From Alentia gelatinosa (Eukaryota; Annelida; Polychaeta; Phyllodocida; Polynoidae): a stretch of 64,000 nt of DNA. Position numbers and translations under genes: made by a program. Location: contig OX465579.1 of assembly GCA_950022655.1 (NCBI GenBank), positions 39,659,950 through 39,723,949 of the forward strand. The letters are read 5' to 3'. Shown here in pieces: positions 46,657 through 62,143 of this stretch (the stretch's first letter is position 1; each line of letters opens with the position of its first letter). A model generated the notes under the pieces. It worked only from the letters and a program-made list of their open reading frames with translations. It did not search any database and had not been told where the DNA came from.

Positions 46657-47800
46657 CCTCGTTAAATACCTGATAGGAGGAATATTAATTAGGCCGTGTG
46701 GCCAGGTGCCCAGCTACAGACGACACCGCCCACCATCACCCACCCACCTCTAATTCCACCTGAGGATTGCCCGCCCTATACCTCCGGCCGGGCTAGGGCC
46801 CCGCGGGCCATCCCCGCTTCACCTGGCAGCTGGAGCGTCTCAGGCGAGGTTCCCACGCCTAATGGCCGTGTATCGGATTGCCCTGCCCCCCTATTCCCCT
46901 CTCATCCACACCCACCCGCCCCCACCCCCGACACACACCCCTTCCGTCTCCTGCCTGCTCCAGGGAGGAGCTGTTCCTCACGGTGCGGATCGACAGCTGG
47001 TCGTCTATAGCACACATCTGCCCCCTCCCTCCCCATCCCACCATGAGAGCTGATCCCACTGGCGGTCCTCTTGAATCCGCCCCCAGTTCTCTCCTCCAGG
47101 ATGTCCTCCAGTACTTACACAGCCCGCCACACTCACACACTCTCATTCACCACACACACTTACTCCCAGCCTGTCGTACGACCTACAAGAGCAGCTCACC
47201 AGACCCATTCACGGTGTGTTATTGGTTCCACAGGAGAGGCTCTCACTTACAAAGACCCCCTCTCTAGCAGCTCGTGGTATGGGAGGACCTTCCCACGGTC
47301 GTCGCATACCTCACCCTCCCACCAGCCGGCCAGAAGCCCTGGAGACACGACCTGAAAGCAACTGACACGGACTGGTCTCCAGCATTCGGCGTTTCTCTCG
47401 GCGATTGGGGCAACTGGAGGCGACGACGTGTATGGCTCTACTGGTTATTGGTGGTAGCCGACAAGTGGTTAATATGCAAGAAGATGTCTAGTAGAACTAA
47501 GATACAGCACTCACGTCTGCTTTTCATAGGTTAAGGTAATTGTTCCCGGCCACAGAAAAAGCGATCCTGGGGATAGAATTGCAAATGAGCAGTAATATGT
47601 ACCAAAATACACAGTATACTCAATTGACTATGAAACCAGCGGAAAAGTTGTAGTATGTTTATGGTGCAAACTGGAGGTATCCACTGTAACAGGCGCTTAG
47701 TTGGGAATGTGGCATTTCTTTATGCTATGGCTTCAGACGTGAGAATAGACTCACATGATCAACAGGTATGATTCATTGTAATAACAAGAGAGGCGATCCA

Positions 47801-47818
47801 CCCCCCCCCCCCCCCCCC
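47801..47818 (+). repeat. Poly-C run (18)
   Basis: A homopolymer of 18 C; its length is likely to vary between reads and individuals. Confidence 0.95.
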
Positions 47819-48535
47819 AATTCAGCTCCACGTCCTCTCCATTGCGTGCGGGACATATAGCACATGTCGCCTTCTCACCATTCGTGTAGGCCGGCATCGG
47901 CTCTGAGCCTGAATGCTACCTAATTCAGCTCCGGCTGCTCTATAAGCAAATCTATAGTCTACAGGCGACAATGTAACTAACATAGTTACTCCAGAGCTGA
48001 CAAGAAATCTGTTGCTTAGTGATACATCCAGATCAGAATTTTCAGTAGAAAGTGTAAAACATGGAGAGAATCTGTGGGTTAGTGGTCTAGATTCTTCTCG
48101 GAACAATCAGTCGTCGAGCAGTAGTTCGTTCTTTAAGAGCAGTTGATTAGTAACGGGTCCCTTGTTTGTCAGCCATACTGCTATACCCTCTGCTACTGTT
48201 GACACACATCCCACCCACTAAGCGGCCGGTGTTCAAGGTAGAGATGTGAGGGCTAAGAACACTTCAGTTGAGCGTCAGAACCAATGGGCGTTGTGTCCTC
48301 ATCTTGTATAGTATGATTGTCGATTTATTGGTTTTCGACTCCCAAAGTCTATCGTCGTTACAGAAACACAAGGCACTACTAACCACATGTCGTTTTAGTA
48401 GGGAACAGTTGTATGTCACACTGACGCGTTGTGTCAACAAAGACAACTGTTACACTGTGTAAAACATCACAATACCGGTACCACCATACCTTTCTCGAAG
48501 CGTGATTTAACTATTTATCCAAACTGTTTGTGTCC

Positions 48536-48727
<192 letters not shown>

Positions 48728-48733
48728 TGTGTG

Positions 48734-51700
48734 TAGAGTCAACAATTGTAATTAAACATTGGTACTCTAAACCCGCTATATCCGGTTTCACAGTGAGAGT
48801 GATTTGTCTACCTCTCCATAATCGTAATATTCAATACTACCATCTTCAGATTGCAGATTGCAAATGCGTTGTATGATAAAATCGCACTGCATCTCAGCAT
48901 ACTTTGTCTGAGCATTACCCCACATGTGTTCACCTCTGCAATGACAAAGAGGCACTATGGTCATCAAATATCACCTATCATAACAAAGAGTGATTAAACT
49001 AAACAGTCACCTACTCCAAACGTCACACGGATGTTTGTTTGACAGAAACACGCGGGTGGTTGCCACGGTGGCCCTGCCTGACCTGCACAGTTTACTACCC
49101 ATCAGTCAGTCTGTCTGTCGCAGGTCACATGTGAGTCACCTTTGCCATAGACTTGCTCAAATCTTTGATCATGGACTATACAGGACATTCATTAAGAAAT
49201 GAAAGCAGTGTTCAATGAAAGACCCGATATATAAGTACATGCACTACATTCGTCTCTTCGGTATCTTTTCGTAATCCACTCTCCTCTACAGATTAACTGG
49301 TGGGGAGGTGTGCGGTTGAGGGCAGACACACTACTCAGAGGCTGAGGACAGTCTAGTCTTTTACCCCACACAGGAGGGAGACAACAACAAGCGATGTGTC
49401 TTCACCCAGACACACGACACAATGTACCCTCAGCCATACGCTCACCCGCCTGCTTGCCCATTAAAAATGGCTAATTTAGAGTTTTCATGATGATACCCCA
49501 AACATACATAACAACGAACGATTCATTCCCTATAGTAATTTGCCTAACCCTCATTATAACAATTCATTTATGAATACTATGCTACCTTAATAATCTCTGT
49601 TTATGTTTACTACGTCCCTCGTTCTAGTTCAGTATGCCTGCTTTTACCTAAATGTGGGAGATATATGTTGAGACGGTCCTTTGAATCTCTCACTTGGCTA
49701 AAGGGGTGTAACGTGATCACTGGCATTGCCTACGGCAACTTGACCAAGTAAAGGGTAAGATTCTGTGGGCAGGTGGTGGCAATGAATGCCACCATAGATC
49801 TTCGCTTGAGTATAAGTAATGCCGAGTGCCGACAAAGTATGCCATGATATATGAACCATCCCTGATCTTCCAGTTGTGCGGAGACAATGGCGTCATAGAG
49901 AGGCGCGTTGTGATGTGGGGTGGCGCTCGCCTCTGTGAGCCCATCAAAGACACCTCTGTGTGCACACACCACACTACACCTCGTTCCCCATGTACCTACA
50001 CGACTTCATACACAGTCCGCGTCACGGCCCGTCACCGGTGTTCAGAAATGTTCAGAAAAATGGGGGATACCGCTACAGAGTGAGCCTGACCGACACAGAC
50101 CAGACGCATGGAACGCGGGACCAGGTCCAATGACAAGAGCCCACGGGAATTGTCAAAAGGGTTAAACAACTTAAAGGGAATAAATCATAATGGTCAGACG
50201 TCCATTCGTTCCTCTTGATCACTTTCTATATTTTGAAATTGAATTCTATAGAAGTAGGTATGTCCTGATCAGCCGTAGCATATATATGAGTCATATGAGG
50301 TACATGGTAGTAACGGTGGTGATCAATTTTATGGAATGGCGTGTCCGAGCCCCAGTGTTAATTACGGGGGCAGGTCGTTAGGATTGAAAGGGAATACGAT
50401 TCTAAGCAAAAGTCTAGTCGCCCCGTTGTGAAAACGAACTTTTCACCAGCTTAGATCGTAGATGATATGAAAACTTCTGTGGTCTCGGATTTATTGATGA
50501 GAGTGAAGGGCTGTATTATATTAGCTCATTTCATTAACAGATCAATTGGTGTCATTTACTGAAGATTACATGCACAACTGTTGAGCAAGAGTTAGGACCT
50601 TGAGCATACCCCCTTGGGCTTATTCCTGCTGATTACCCCTCACCTGGGATTAAATAGATGGACAAAACATGCCTACTCAAAGCTACTGAGCATTATACTG
50701 CCATCGAGACTACCACATTCACTTCTGCCGAAATAACAGAGATGTGTCCCGTCTCCGGGGTGGGGGTGGGTCGTCTTTGTCCCGCTCTTTAACCTGTCCG
50801 CGAACCTCCCCAACGGGGCATTACATGTCTCATTATGGACGTCGACCAAGACCACAGTCGCATGCCAGCGCCGCTCCCGGCATTCTCATTACAGTAAGCG
50901 ACGTTTCCCTCCCTCTTTCGAAACGCCTGGCCTCTTCGGAGCTCTTCGCCTTAGACGAAAACAGGATTCTACTGGCCTCGAGGTAACTATGAGAGGAACC
51001 CCCTTCGTGCTTAGTAGTCTATACACTTGACTATCACTAGTAGCCCCAGGATATGAAGGACCTAGTTTTGTGGGTGCAGATTGTTTTCGTTTTATTTCTT
51101 TTCGTTATTACATAGAAGTTCTTCAATTATTTAAAAGTATATGCAGTATGCATCCTTAATTACTGGCGGTAGACCAGGAATTAATTCGCAATAGTCATCT
51201 ATCAACATATCCTCTATTATTATGTTGTAGACTTGGTTGATTAGGAGAAAAAACTATTTGAAATATGAGGGCTATCTTGTCAATTAATCTTTCTGAAGTG
51301 ACACCATTGTAAAGATAAATACGTGAGATTTGGGAAGAGCAGAGAAAGACAGAAAATAGAGTTAGGCAGACAGAAAAAAATGGGAGTTGAGGTAATTAAT
51401 GAACAGTGGTGGTTTGTTGAACAGAATGCATGTTGTTTTTGACTAAAAGAACATCACAAAATTAAACCATCGGCTGACGTACGATATACTACAATAAAAT
51501 CTAGATGAACCCCAGCTTCGAATTTATCGTTAAATGGCCGCCCCCAGAAAGGCGTAGATAGTCTTCCCCGAAGCTAAATTGGTATTCCAAAAAGGCGGTG
51601 CAACAATCACTAACGCCTCAGTACACCTCCCAAACAGTATCCACAATCACACCTCCGCATCTCACACAGTCACAGTCCTCAGTCCAGAACCAGACAAGGC

Positions 51701-54700
51701 CAGTTCACGCCCGCTGCTCAAACAGTCGGCGCGTCCCGATTCTCCCGGCCAGCCACTGACGCCTACAATGCAATGCTGGGCACAGCACTTCCGCTTCCGT
51801 TAGACCAACCTGACCCAATATCCGCTGGAATTGGTTGGTTGACCCCACGGCTGGTCCGGGGCATGAGGTGGGGCAGAGGTTGTAGTCGGGTTGACCAGTC
51901 CGAGTCTGTGAACGTCTTCTATACCATGGTCCCTTGTGGACGCCTATACATGCCTCTGTGGCTGGATGGGTGGAGTTGAATCAAAGACCCGATATAGTGT
52001 ACTTTTATCAAGAATATGGTGGGTAAGCGCCATGGACTGGCCTTTAACAGTGTTCCCAACATGATGAATTCTTGCGTCCTTTATATATTATGAAATGCTT
52101 CAACATGTCAACAATTGTAGTGTTGAAATAGGTTGCTACTCCCAGGAACGCCCTGTATATATCTAACATTCCTATGTGACTTATATATCTCTTTTGGGGA
52201 TATATGATGATGTAACTTCTATATATGCGCCCCTTTAATGCTTTCTCTGTCTTATCTCTCAAAGCGTGGACGAGTATTGTTCAGAATGATTACAATTATT
52301 TGTAATTAGAGGCATAAAAGTGGGACATATATCAGATGGTATCATGATAATTAGTTCAGCTAGGAACGCTCTTTACTATGGATTGTCTAAATGACATGTT
52401 GCCATACTTTCCAGTCCAGCACGACGGCTTAGTTTCCCACCATTTCCTCTTGGTCAATCTCCAGACGTCTCCACCCGGTACGAGAAAGCAAGACAGAGCC
52501 AATGCTACATGTATTGCCTCCGAGCTGTGTATAGAAAAATGACACTGAGGCATATCCGTATTTACCCAGCGCTCTTGCCCACCTGCGCCCACCTGGCCCG
52601 TTGCTGTCCTCCGTCTCACCCTCATCCCCTCGTTGCGCTCTACACCTGGCCACAGTCCCATTAAGTCAGCCATTAGGCGGTCTCATGTCACATCCGCCCA
52701 ACCCTCACGGAGGAAACAAGGAGCATCTGTGCCCGCACCCAGGAAGCAGCAAGCAGCAGGGTGAACCGGGAGGGGAACTATATCTGTACATCTGAAGGTA
52801 ACTTTTTAATGGGCAAGTCAGCATAATAGTAGATGCTACTGCTTATGTATAGCCTTCTAATAACGCACATAAAAGTACGACACATTAATGATCTACGTTA
52901 ATTGTTACATGATATACATGTGCTGGCCTAAGTGAACACTTGTTATCGCGTGGTACTTTTGCATGAGACAGCTTCATAATAGCCATATAGATTGGGATAA
53001 TAAGTATATATATATATGTGGTATGTGTTTCCAATATCAGATGAATGCGTACTTTAACAAATCCACACTGGACAACGAATTCACATAGCCATCCATTCTT
53101 TATGAAATACTAAATAAATCCTATATAAATCCATATACTAATACGCCCAACCATATCCGCCTTTAGGAAAGATCATTGTGTTGATTTCTCGCTGAAGCCG
53201 TCAACGGTTTATTGTGTTATTTTAAGCTGCACTCCAAACGTAACGCATCAAAATCGGTGTGTGAACTAATGTATAATGTACATGTACAACATATAATTTC
53301 CGTGCAGGTGTGTGCATCTCTTTGCCAATGGCAATGGCAATTAGAATAATAGTAGGAAAAGGAGAATGATAAAAACTGAATGAGCTATATGAGGGCGGAC
53401 AGAGTGCATATTAGAGCTTAGTTTTTATAGGATTTACTAGGTCTCTGTAATGGTACATAACATGCGAAGGGAATGCTGGGCAAATGATGTAAGAAGAAGA
53501 GCAAGAGCTTCATTAGTTGTTTTTCAGAGACAAAATACCAAATATATGGGCCCAATGAGAGACGGTATGAAAAACAATTTTACAACGGCAGTAGTTCAAG
53601 TCACCTGAGACTATATCATAACACCCGTTAAAAATCCTGCAGACAGGTGACTTAAGGAGTGACTCCTGTCGCCTCCTTTGCAGCTCCAATTTCTTACCAC
53701 GTATCCATTAATCACTACGTTGGCACTATACTTAGCACACATTACGCTTATTGGAATATATTAGCGAGTTACCTCTCACAGATCCAATATATTTAGGTAC
53801 GGCACAGCTAGACTGTTCCTTCCGACCGCCCCGAAGCCACGTAGAGTGTCACTTGGAAGCCACATTGAGTGGAAGCCACAGTGTGTAAGAGAGAGGGAGG
53901 GGAACACACTATAATTGTTTCCAGGGATTCATCGACAGCCTCACCCTCTTCCGACCGCAGCCTGCCGCCCTGTCCACACCTCACCACCTCAACCTACACC
54001 TCGGGTGTCGATTTCACGACATGGGGACGGGGCGGGTCTAGGGTTGGCCCCAGGGAGCCACGACCCCTGCAGAGAGCCTGGGATCGCGCTGGTCTTTGAT
54101 CCCCAGCCTCCAGGTGCAAATGCTTGGCCGTAGGCTGCTGGAGGTGGTGGAGAGGCGGGTTTGCAGGGTGATATGGCCTGGGGAATGCCAATATACAGGC
54201 CGATACCCCGGTAGGCATGCGGTGCTGCAATGTGCCTGTTGGTGGACTGCATTACTTATATAGGCCCAATAACATATGAGCAGATGGTGACGCTGAGGCA
54301 GATTATTCGAAGCTGTCTACAGCATATGGGGTCTGTATACTGCCATACATCGGGACATGATAGAACAATTCCTGTGAGAGTATTTCGGATTCCACTGAGG
54401 ACATAAACTTTTGAAGAGCTTCATTACAACTTTATGTATAGTACAGTACCATAGTTTTTTAATAGCTTTAACCACATACATCAGTGGGTAACATTAATGC
54501 ATGTTCGTGCCTTGTTCACAAGAGGTCAGGAAAGTGCTCGGCACCCACTGCTATTCGTCAAACAGTGAAACCAGTAGACCAGGGAAGACAAGGTGACAAT
54601 ACTTTTAACGGATGTCTACGGTTTTAAAAGGGGAAAAAAACCTCTGTACGTGACCTTAAGTTACCCTGTTAAAAAGATAAACATAAGCGGATATATGTAG

Positions 54701-57700
54701 ACAACGTGATCGTGAGTTTATTTTCTGTTTTACTTGTATACATCATCCTTTTTCTTGAGCAAATGGATGGTTGCAGAGATAATGATGGTGTGAGATCAGG
54801 ATTCGCACAGTGTACTTTACTAAACATACGCATTACGTGACAACATGAGTTCTTTGTGTTTTCTTACCAGAACTAGCAAGATTTATTGAACTTTGGCTTG
54901 CAGAACTAAGTGCCATAGCTTCGCCACCGAGCTTAACAACTCTGATTAGATGGCAGAAAAAACTACAGTAATTGTACTGTCCTGAGGTAGACGACACTGG
55001 GGTGCATGGCGGGAGGATAAAATCAGATTCTGAATAGCAGTTGTTCCTTCCTCTTGTCGCTGTATTGTGTGCTGCAAATCAGCCGGTTTGGCTGGACGAA
55101 GATAAGCTTAGTTTGATGGGTATCTATGCTGCCCCCGTGTCTGTAGGCGTCTAACTAGAGTCTAGTATCCGTAGTGTAGACGGGCGTAACGGTAGGCGGC
55201 GCTTACAAGGTTAACAGAGCTGTTCCAGTGTCTACGTCCGTCCACACGTCCATGCCATGTATCACTCATAATTATCGCGGAGAAACGACAGAGATGTCCG
55301 CCCGTAATGAAGGCCTACAAAAACGAACCCGTCTACTCCCACCCTTTTGTAGGCACCTTCGAGGCCCCATCTGCTTTTAATAATAATAAGCGTAATTGGG
55401 GTCTCGGCGATCAGATACAGTTGCTGCCGGCTGATGGGTCCGCGCCGGGGGTTGCAGGGCCGGGGAGAGGGGGAAGCCCTAGGGGTGTTTACCCCTCCCG
55501 TCCCCCATCCTACCCGCCGCTACCACCACCCTTTAAACCCTTTTATCTGACGTGTTCTGCACCAGGTGGTTCAATGTATTAAAATAATCATGGGAGTGTA
55601 ATTGCTTCTAAAAGCATGAAATTGGCCAGTACTATGTCAACCCATGTCAATGTTCTGATAAAACAACTAAAGAGGCTACTCGAACGCAGTAGCGGTCGAA
55701 AGTTGACAACCACCGTCCAACGTGAATATATCTCCATTACCGACTTCTGACTGCTGAACGATAAACCGTTGATTTAGATCTGGTTCACACGATTCGCTCA
55801 CCACCGACAAATGACCTTAATCTGAATCAATTAAAAGGCAGGTGAAATAACTACAGATTTCAATCTGAGATTTGTGCTTAGATCACTTTGTTGTGGCGGT
55901 TGTGTTGTGGAGTTTGCTTACTGATCACCTCATTTGAGACTGTTCACTTTATTGAATGTAAAAGTTATATATTCTACCTCCACGTAGCCTCCCTAGTAAA
56001 TTAAAGTATAGGGCATACACCGTTAATTGGTTCGCATCTATTTTTAACCCGGTGTTGACAATGGAGGTGTGGGCAGTAGGTCAGCTCGAGAGGGTCGCTG
56101 GCCAGTAGGCACTTCCGGGACCACAGCGGCAAGTACTTTCCGTATTACATCCCTAGTATAATGGACCCGGTGGAGGCTATAGTGTGCTCATATGTAGACC
56201 AGCGGATGAGGGTCCGTCATTGATGGCTGTCCTGCCGGTCGGTCCCCATAGTGGGTAGGAGGGTTGGCACACCTGCCGCACACCTGTGGAGGTGTTGGGG
56301 ATAGACAGCGGGCGGCCGACACCTATTGCCCAGTGCAAGCACCATCAAAGCCAGGCGAAATGATGATGTCTCTCTTGGCAATCATCGAAGCCCAGTCGTT
56401 TCGAAATCCTTTCGACGTGATTTTAGTCTTGTTTGAGTACACTCTAGGACCTCGATTCGCGTAGAAATAATATCTAATATCACCGCGCCGCGCACGGAGG
56501 TGCCCGCAACCAATGCAAAGACAGGCTGACTTGTTTTCCTTGAGCGTGGGTGTTTTTGTGTTAAAGGCAGTGAAATTGCATGCCATTGGAAGGGGAGTTC
56601 TCGCTTTGTGGGTGAGCGAGGATCATAGTCTCCCGCGGTGTTTGTCTATACGGCCAATCTCAGCCTGTCTGATACTTGTCAATATTGAACATCTGGGCGA
56701 TACATTCAGCCTTTTAGGCACGTCTCTTTCGCTTGGGCTCAGCGCCATTATGCCTCTTGAATGGCAGGGAAAAAGGCGGCCACGAGGTGGCCTTTCAGTT
56801 TCTACCTCGATGCCTTTAGCAAGTGATGATGACAATTTGGAGGCAGACATATAGTCCCTGGTATACCTTTAAGGGGTTAAATAGCAATGGGAACCTACCT
56901 AGAAATGGGTGTGGGGAGAGGGGTTAAGGGGGCATACTCTGAGTGCAGACATTCCGTTTGACAGGGTGAGATAAAAAGGAGAGGCATAGAGAGAAATGAG
57001 GCACTACTTCTACGTCGCATTATTCACTCCCCTTTTTGCCCAACAGGTATGTTTGGTGATGGTGGCGGGCACGACACTTCTCAAATCGCCGATCTGACGG
57101 GAGTTTATTGACAAGCACCCCGACGCAACGCTGCCCTGGCCGCGGCCTCTCGTCCTGTGCTTGGCCACCCTCGTATGCCGACGTGTCTCCCGGTCTCACC
57201 CGATCCGTCCTTGCAAACAGAACACCTGAGACAGGCAGTAACCTGACACCTTCACGGCAAGCCGATACACCTGAGTACAGACTTCTCTACCCTACCTGGT
57301 GTACCCGACCAAGTCCCCTCAAAATGGGTCGAGTGAATTAAATTCTTTGGTGATCTGCTTTTGTCTGAAGATCGTTGCGTCCTGTTGCCTGACCTATTTA
57401 TCACGGGTTTGCATTTTGTTTAAGTTCTGTGTGATTCTAGACCATCTCGCTTTCAAATCCTCCCTTAAAAGTTGAATTATTATACCATGAAAGCGTTGTC
57501 TTGTCTGTATTGGTCCTTACAACAAAAACACCTCCTCGAGCCTTAGCTACGTTTCTCATTGTATACATGAGAATATAGGGTTTCCGCTTTTTTCCTACAA
57601 ACAAACTAGGTGTGTTTGTTCACATGCTGTTTTGGCGATGATCGTGGTGTGGTTCACGACAGAGAAGGGCAGTGCTCTCCATTACGTCGCCTGTCTTGTG

Positions 57701-60700
57701 TCTGGCCGATCGGGACCTCAGATTTCTTCTGTAGATAGATATCACTGGTAGCATCAAGACCCATGATATGTAAACACCACTTCTAACAGAGGACCCTTGT
57801 TTCAGAGCTCCACATCTTTGACTAGAATTCGAGTTGACTTCACATTCGAGAACTGGCAATAGCAATAATAACCTGATGGCCATACCCAAGTGATGAAGGT
57901 GGGGAAGGACGCGGCGGAATTCTAGGTGTCTGGGGGTCGCGACGTGGCTTCATACTGCAAACCGGCAGAAGGCACTACAGGTTTTCCACATCGACGTCCA
58001 GTTAAGTTGTGTATAACGTTTGCAAACTGACGTGCAAGCCGAAACCTATACACAACCCTGTGTCTTGGCAGTCAATGTTTACAAGTCATCGCCTCCTATC
58101 TCCACCCTACTGCTCTCCACACACCCAGCGGACACAACGTTGCCATGGGGATGGGTGGGTTCAACATGGCAGAAGGCCCAGACCGCCCTGCGCTTGGTAT
58201 ATGGTGTCAGTCAACATAGGGTGTTGGTCCAGTTGCAAACTAGTCATTTACAAAGGTAATACTCGAAGCTCGATGGAGGTTTTTCTACGGACCCAAGTAT
58301 TTACCTGATATCACCGGTTTGAGTTAGTGTAGTTGTTGGGCTTGGCCTAAATAACGATAGGAAGGCGCAGGTTTCATCTCATGAGAATATTTTTCGTATG
58401 ATGTACGGAATGATAATCACCGCTTACTTTGGCGAGCGCAAGTTGTGGGTTTGGACCAGGAAATACAGCACATTAGTAAATAACGCGTACTCTTCGGATA
58501 AGTTTGATGGCAACTGTAATTGAGTACATATGCTTTTGTAAAGGCAGTTTGTGTCAGAAAAAACTGCACTGCAATAAATATACATTTGCTACAAGTGCTT
58601 CTATGAGTTGAGTTCTTCAATGTAAACATAAGTTTGTATTTGTGTTATGACCGGCTCCAACTAAAGTATGAGAATATAATCTAACTGGTGTAATTATATT
58701 CATTGGTAAAACAAATTTGAAAGGCTGACAAATGAAAATAAACAGGGGCATGTAGCGCATACATCATCGGTCGTCATTTCATGAATGCCAGCACTCTTCC
58801 GAAAATCTGATCTATCGATGAGATTTTTTCCCCATAACAAGCCACAGTTAGCGGCAAAGCCATGGCAATATATGCGATGAGTGAAGGTGTTTTTAGTGTC
58901 ATCGAGAAGTTGTTTTGTCGACAGTCGGCCCGGGAGACGTCATTAAACCGCCTCGATGCTGGTGCAAACATGTGGATCACGTCCTATGACAATTTTCAGT
59001 CCCCTGTTTGTTTAACACCCACCGTTAACAAAACATTTCGAGAACTATCCCCCGCGTCCTCCTGTATCGTAAATAAGCTCAGACGATGAAAATAACTCAT
59101 CAATCAATACAACTGACTTTTAAGTGGCCTTGTTGGAAAAATCCCGCCCATTCCCAGGAACATTCACCGTTCCAGTGGCTCGCCATTCAGGGATTTGTAT
59201 TCATTTTAAGTGGTACTTTCAGAATGGGGACTTTGGTGAGTCGATATTTTGCAATACTCGATCGCGGTTTTTTTTAATGCTAGGGAATGATGGCTGCTCG
59301 TGATAATGTCTAGCTGGAAGTGGCGTTTTGGGGTGTGAGTCACACCTGGAACTGGTAGACTCGGGTGAGAATGACACTACAGCTACCATCTCTACATGTT
59401 GTGCACATCGGGACTGTCTCACCTTCCATGCCGGCTCTCAACACCTGACAATAATGGGGTCGTGCCCCATGCATTACTCTCGCATTCCCCTACAGGGTCG
59501 GGAGTTACATGGCACGTCGCTGTAACCCCACCTCAACCCCGTCGACAAGACGCGAACGAACTGTACAAGTACAGAGGTGTGGAGGTGTGGATGTACAGGA
59601 AGGAAGGAGCATCCATAACGACCAGGCCTACTTACATTCCGCTCACTTACCTCTCACTGCCCCAGGTGAAAGCGTAATATGTACGAATAGCACTATCCAG
59701 AACACAGATTCTATTGTCATGGTGATGACAGATATTAGACTCTATTCATGCAGTGACGACAGGCATGTGGTGTCTACTTAGATATAGTTAGGGCAATATC
59801 ATATAGGCCTAAGCTACATACACAACACGGAAGAACAGACACAATATAATGGAGTTGAACACAACTTAAGATGTTATTTATTAATAGGGAATTTCTATGT
59901 TATACAATGTCGAATGATACTATGAATTCTGTAGACATAAAAGCATCACATACATCACACAGAGCATTATGCTTTCGCTCCACCTACTATCTCTAGCATG
60001 ACGACAATTTCAGTTCACCGTAAGGATGATAAAACGGGAATAACGGGCAAAGATACACCGATTTTAGATTTCCATCTACCTGCTACTTAGTTATCCGTAT
60101 AGAAAATGCATATATTTGTAAACATAATTTGTGTTCCTGCTGGTACGTTTAAATTATTTACACTAGATGTATTTGCTCAGTGACATGCACGCCTGCAGAT
60201 CACTTGTTGCAGTAATCGTAACATGTCCTGCAGTGTTATATCATAGATCATTGGGATTGCCTTCGTCCGACAACCGTCTTGCTTAATGTTTATTACTTTA
60301 CTTGGCGAGTCTTATAAACCAATATCTTAGTCGGGATCATGTGAATATGATTGTTTCTGTACATGTATATCAATTAATGATATGCCGTACACTGATCCAC
60401 GTGAATCTGATACCGGGAAATATAGCATTAGACGTATTGGGACATTTTGGGGTTTAATTCCTTATTAAGTGCCAGCACCGCATCAATGTGAGACCAAACT
60501 GAGATGAGATGACGGGAGGGCAACGTGGACCGCATGGGAACTGCCGTCTAGGTCATCCCGCACTTTGATCAGTACTCCACGTCCTATCATAGATTACCGT
60601 AAGAACCACCTTCTTTATTGCTTTATGTTTGGCAGCTAATACTGCAAGCGCAATCAGGCACCGCTGGGCACTGTAGTCTGCAGGAGGGGAGACAATGAGG

Positions 60701-62100
60701 ATTGCTGTAGAGCGGCTGCTGTGCCATATGGGCCAGAGGAGAATTTACATCTCTGAGCCCGGTTGCAATGTGAAGAATGGGTCCAAGCAGCCACCCTCTC
60801 AGTGGTCGCTAATAATAAAGGAATTTTATCACACCCACACAGGGATTACAGGCGTTGGACTGTGGTCATTGCCGACACGAGCCAATTGTGGCAGCAAACA
60901 GCAGCGGGGATGTCTGGCACTCCAGGCATGTGTACTTGTTGCCAGATGGCAGGCCATGTGGTGCAGGCTGCATAGAGAGAGGGTTGATCACAGCGACTTC
61001 TCCAAGCGTTCTGACCACCACCAGTGGCCACCCCATCTTGCAGATGTTGCGTATGTAAGGCCCTGCACCCACCAACGCCGATGCACCATAATGGACCTCC
61101 CGATACACTACGATATAAAACATCTAACACTATGGCCTATGGATAAAATTTTGGATTCCAACCGGAAGTCAATCGTAAGGCCTATCGGGACCAGAATCGG
61201 CGTTGGTGGGTACAGGACCTAACACAATGGTCACATTCTGGTCACAGACAATTACGAATTGTGAATAACTGGTTTCACATTTTTCAAAACTAATTTTTAC
61301 GAAACGATCCAGGGTTTAGAAGTATTTCAAAGAGGGCGGTCGAAACAAAAGGTCGCTCTGCGAACCAATGTACTTTATATATGTATGGGTTATTTGGGGC
61401 GTTCATAAGAGCTAGCTCTATATAACTAGCATGCTTCAGGAACCAATGTTGCAAAATCATGTGATGAAAAGCTATAATATTAGTGCTATAGAAGCAACAG
61501 AATAAGGTAAAATTCCCTAAGTACCCTCTACATACATCTCTTCTCATTGGGGAAACCTTATCTGAAAAGATATAGTCGCATGCAATCAACTTCCATTTGC
61601 CGACTGAATATTTGCTAAAAGGTGCCTTCACTAAAAGGGAATTTGCTTAAGGCACTGCGTTGTAATTTTTCACTCACCTCTCCCTCCCGACCCGTCTGAC
61701 CACTCACCCGGCACCCACTCCCAGGTGCCCAACCATCCCTGCGAGTGTCAACTTAGCACCGGACTGGGTAATCAGCGACTGGCGGTGAGACCATCTGCTG
61801 CCTGCTGACCAACCAGGACTGACCAGCGGCCCCGCCCCCTGCTCGTCCGGGCCGAGTCAGGACCCCAATCAGTCCCATTGTGCGACACACTTCTTTGGCG
61901 GAGACCGATAATTTGGCCATTTCTCACCTGATTACGCCCGGGCATCTACCACTAAAGTCGCCCTTGATTGCCCTCGACCCGCTGGGTAATCATCACTAAT
62001 AAGGTATAATAACCCCAGAGTCCTAATAGGGACAGATACCAATGACTACATGGGATGGCGACTTCAACCCCATTTCACTAGGACCAGCCAAGGCTGACGG
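48734..62100. other. Non-coding DNA
   Basis: No gene is recognised on either strand. Blocks with higher GC occur at about 51540-51980, 53820-54240, 55190-55560 and 57060-57300. The longest frame is a 175-codon plus-strand frame at 60695-61222 with no domain pattern, overlapped by frames on both strands. A frame at 59396-59677 ends near a possible donor (CAG|gtgaaa) but shows no family signature. The region 61660-62010 is CpG-rich. Confidence 0.5.
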
Positions 62101-62112
62101 GTGTGTACCTCA

Positions 62113-62139
<27 letters not shown>
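62113..62139. repeat. Short (AT)n microsatellite
   Basis: 27 bp of uninterrupted alternating AT. Confidence 0.95.

Positions 62140-62143
<4 letters not shown>

Noticed and set aside
46696..47534. Cluster of Pro/His-rich plus-strand frames
   Set aside because: Produced by C-rich CACC/CCC sequence; all three frames look alike and none carries a motif.
59396..59677. Plus-strand frame ending at CAG|gtgaaa
   Set aside because: A possible donor, but no acceptor, family match or partner exon could be found.
60695..61222. 175-codon plus-strand open frame
   Set aside because: No domain, signal or splice context; several frames on both strands are open over the same block, and the residue composition (many Trp, Cys, His, Arg) is not typical of a conserved protein.
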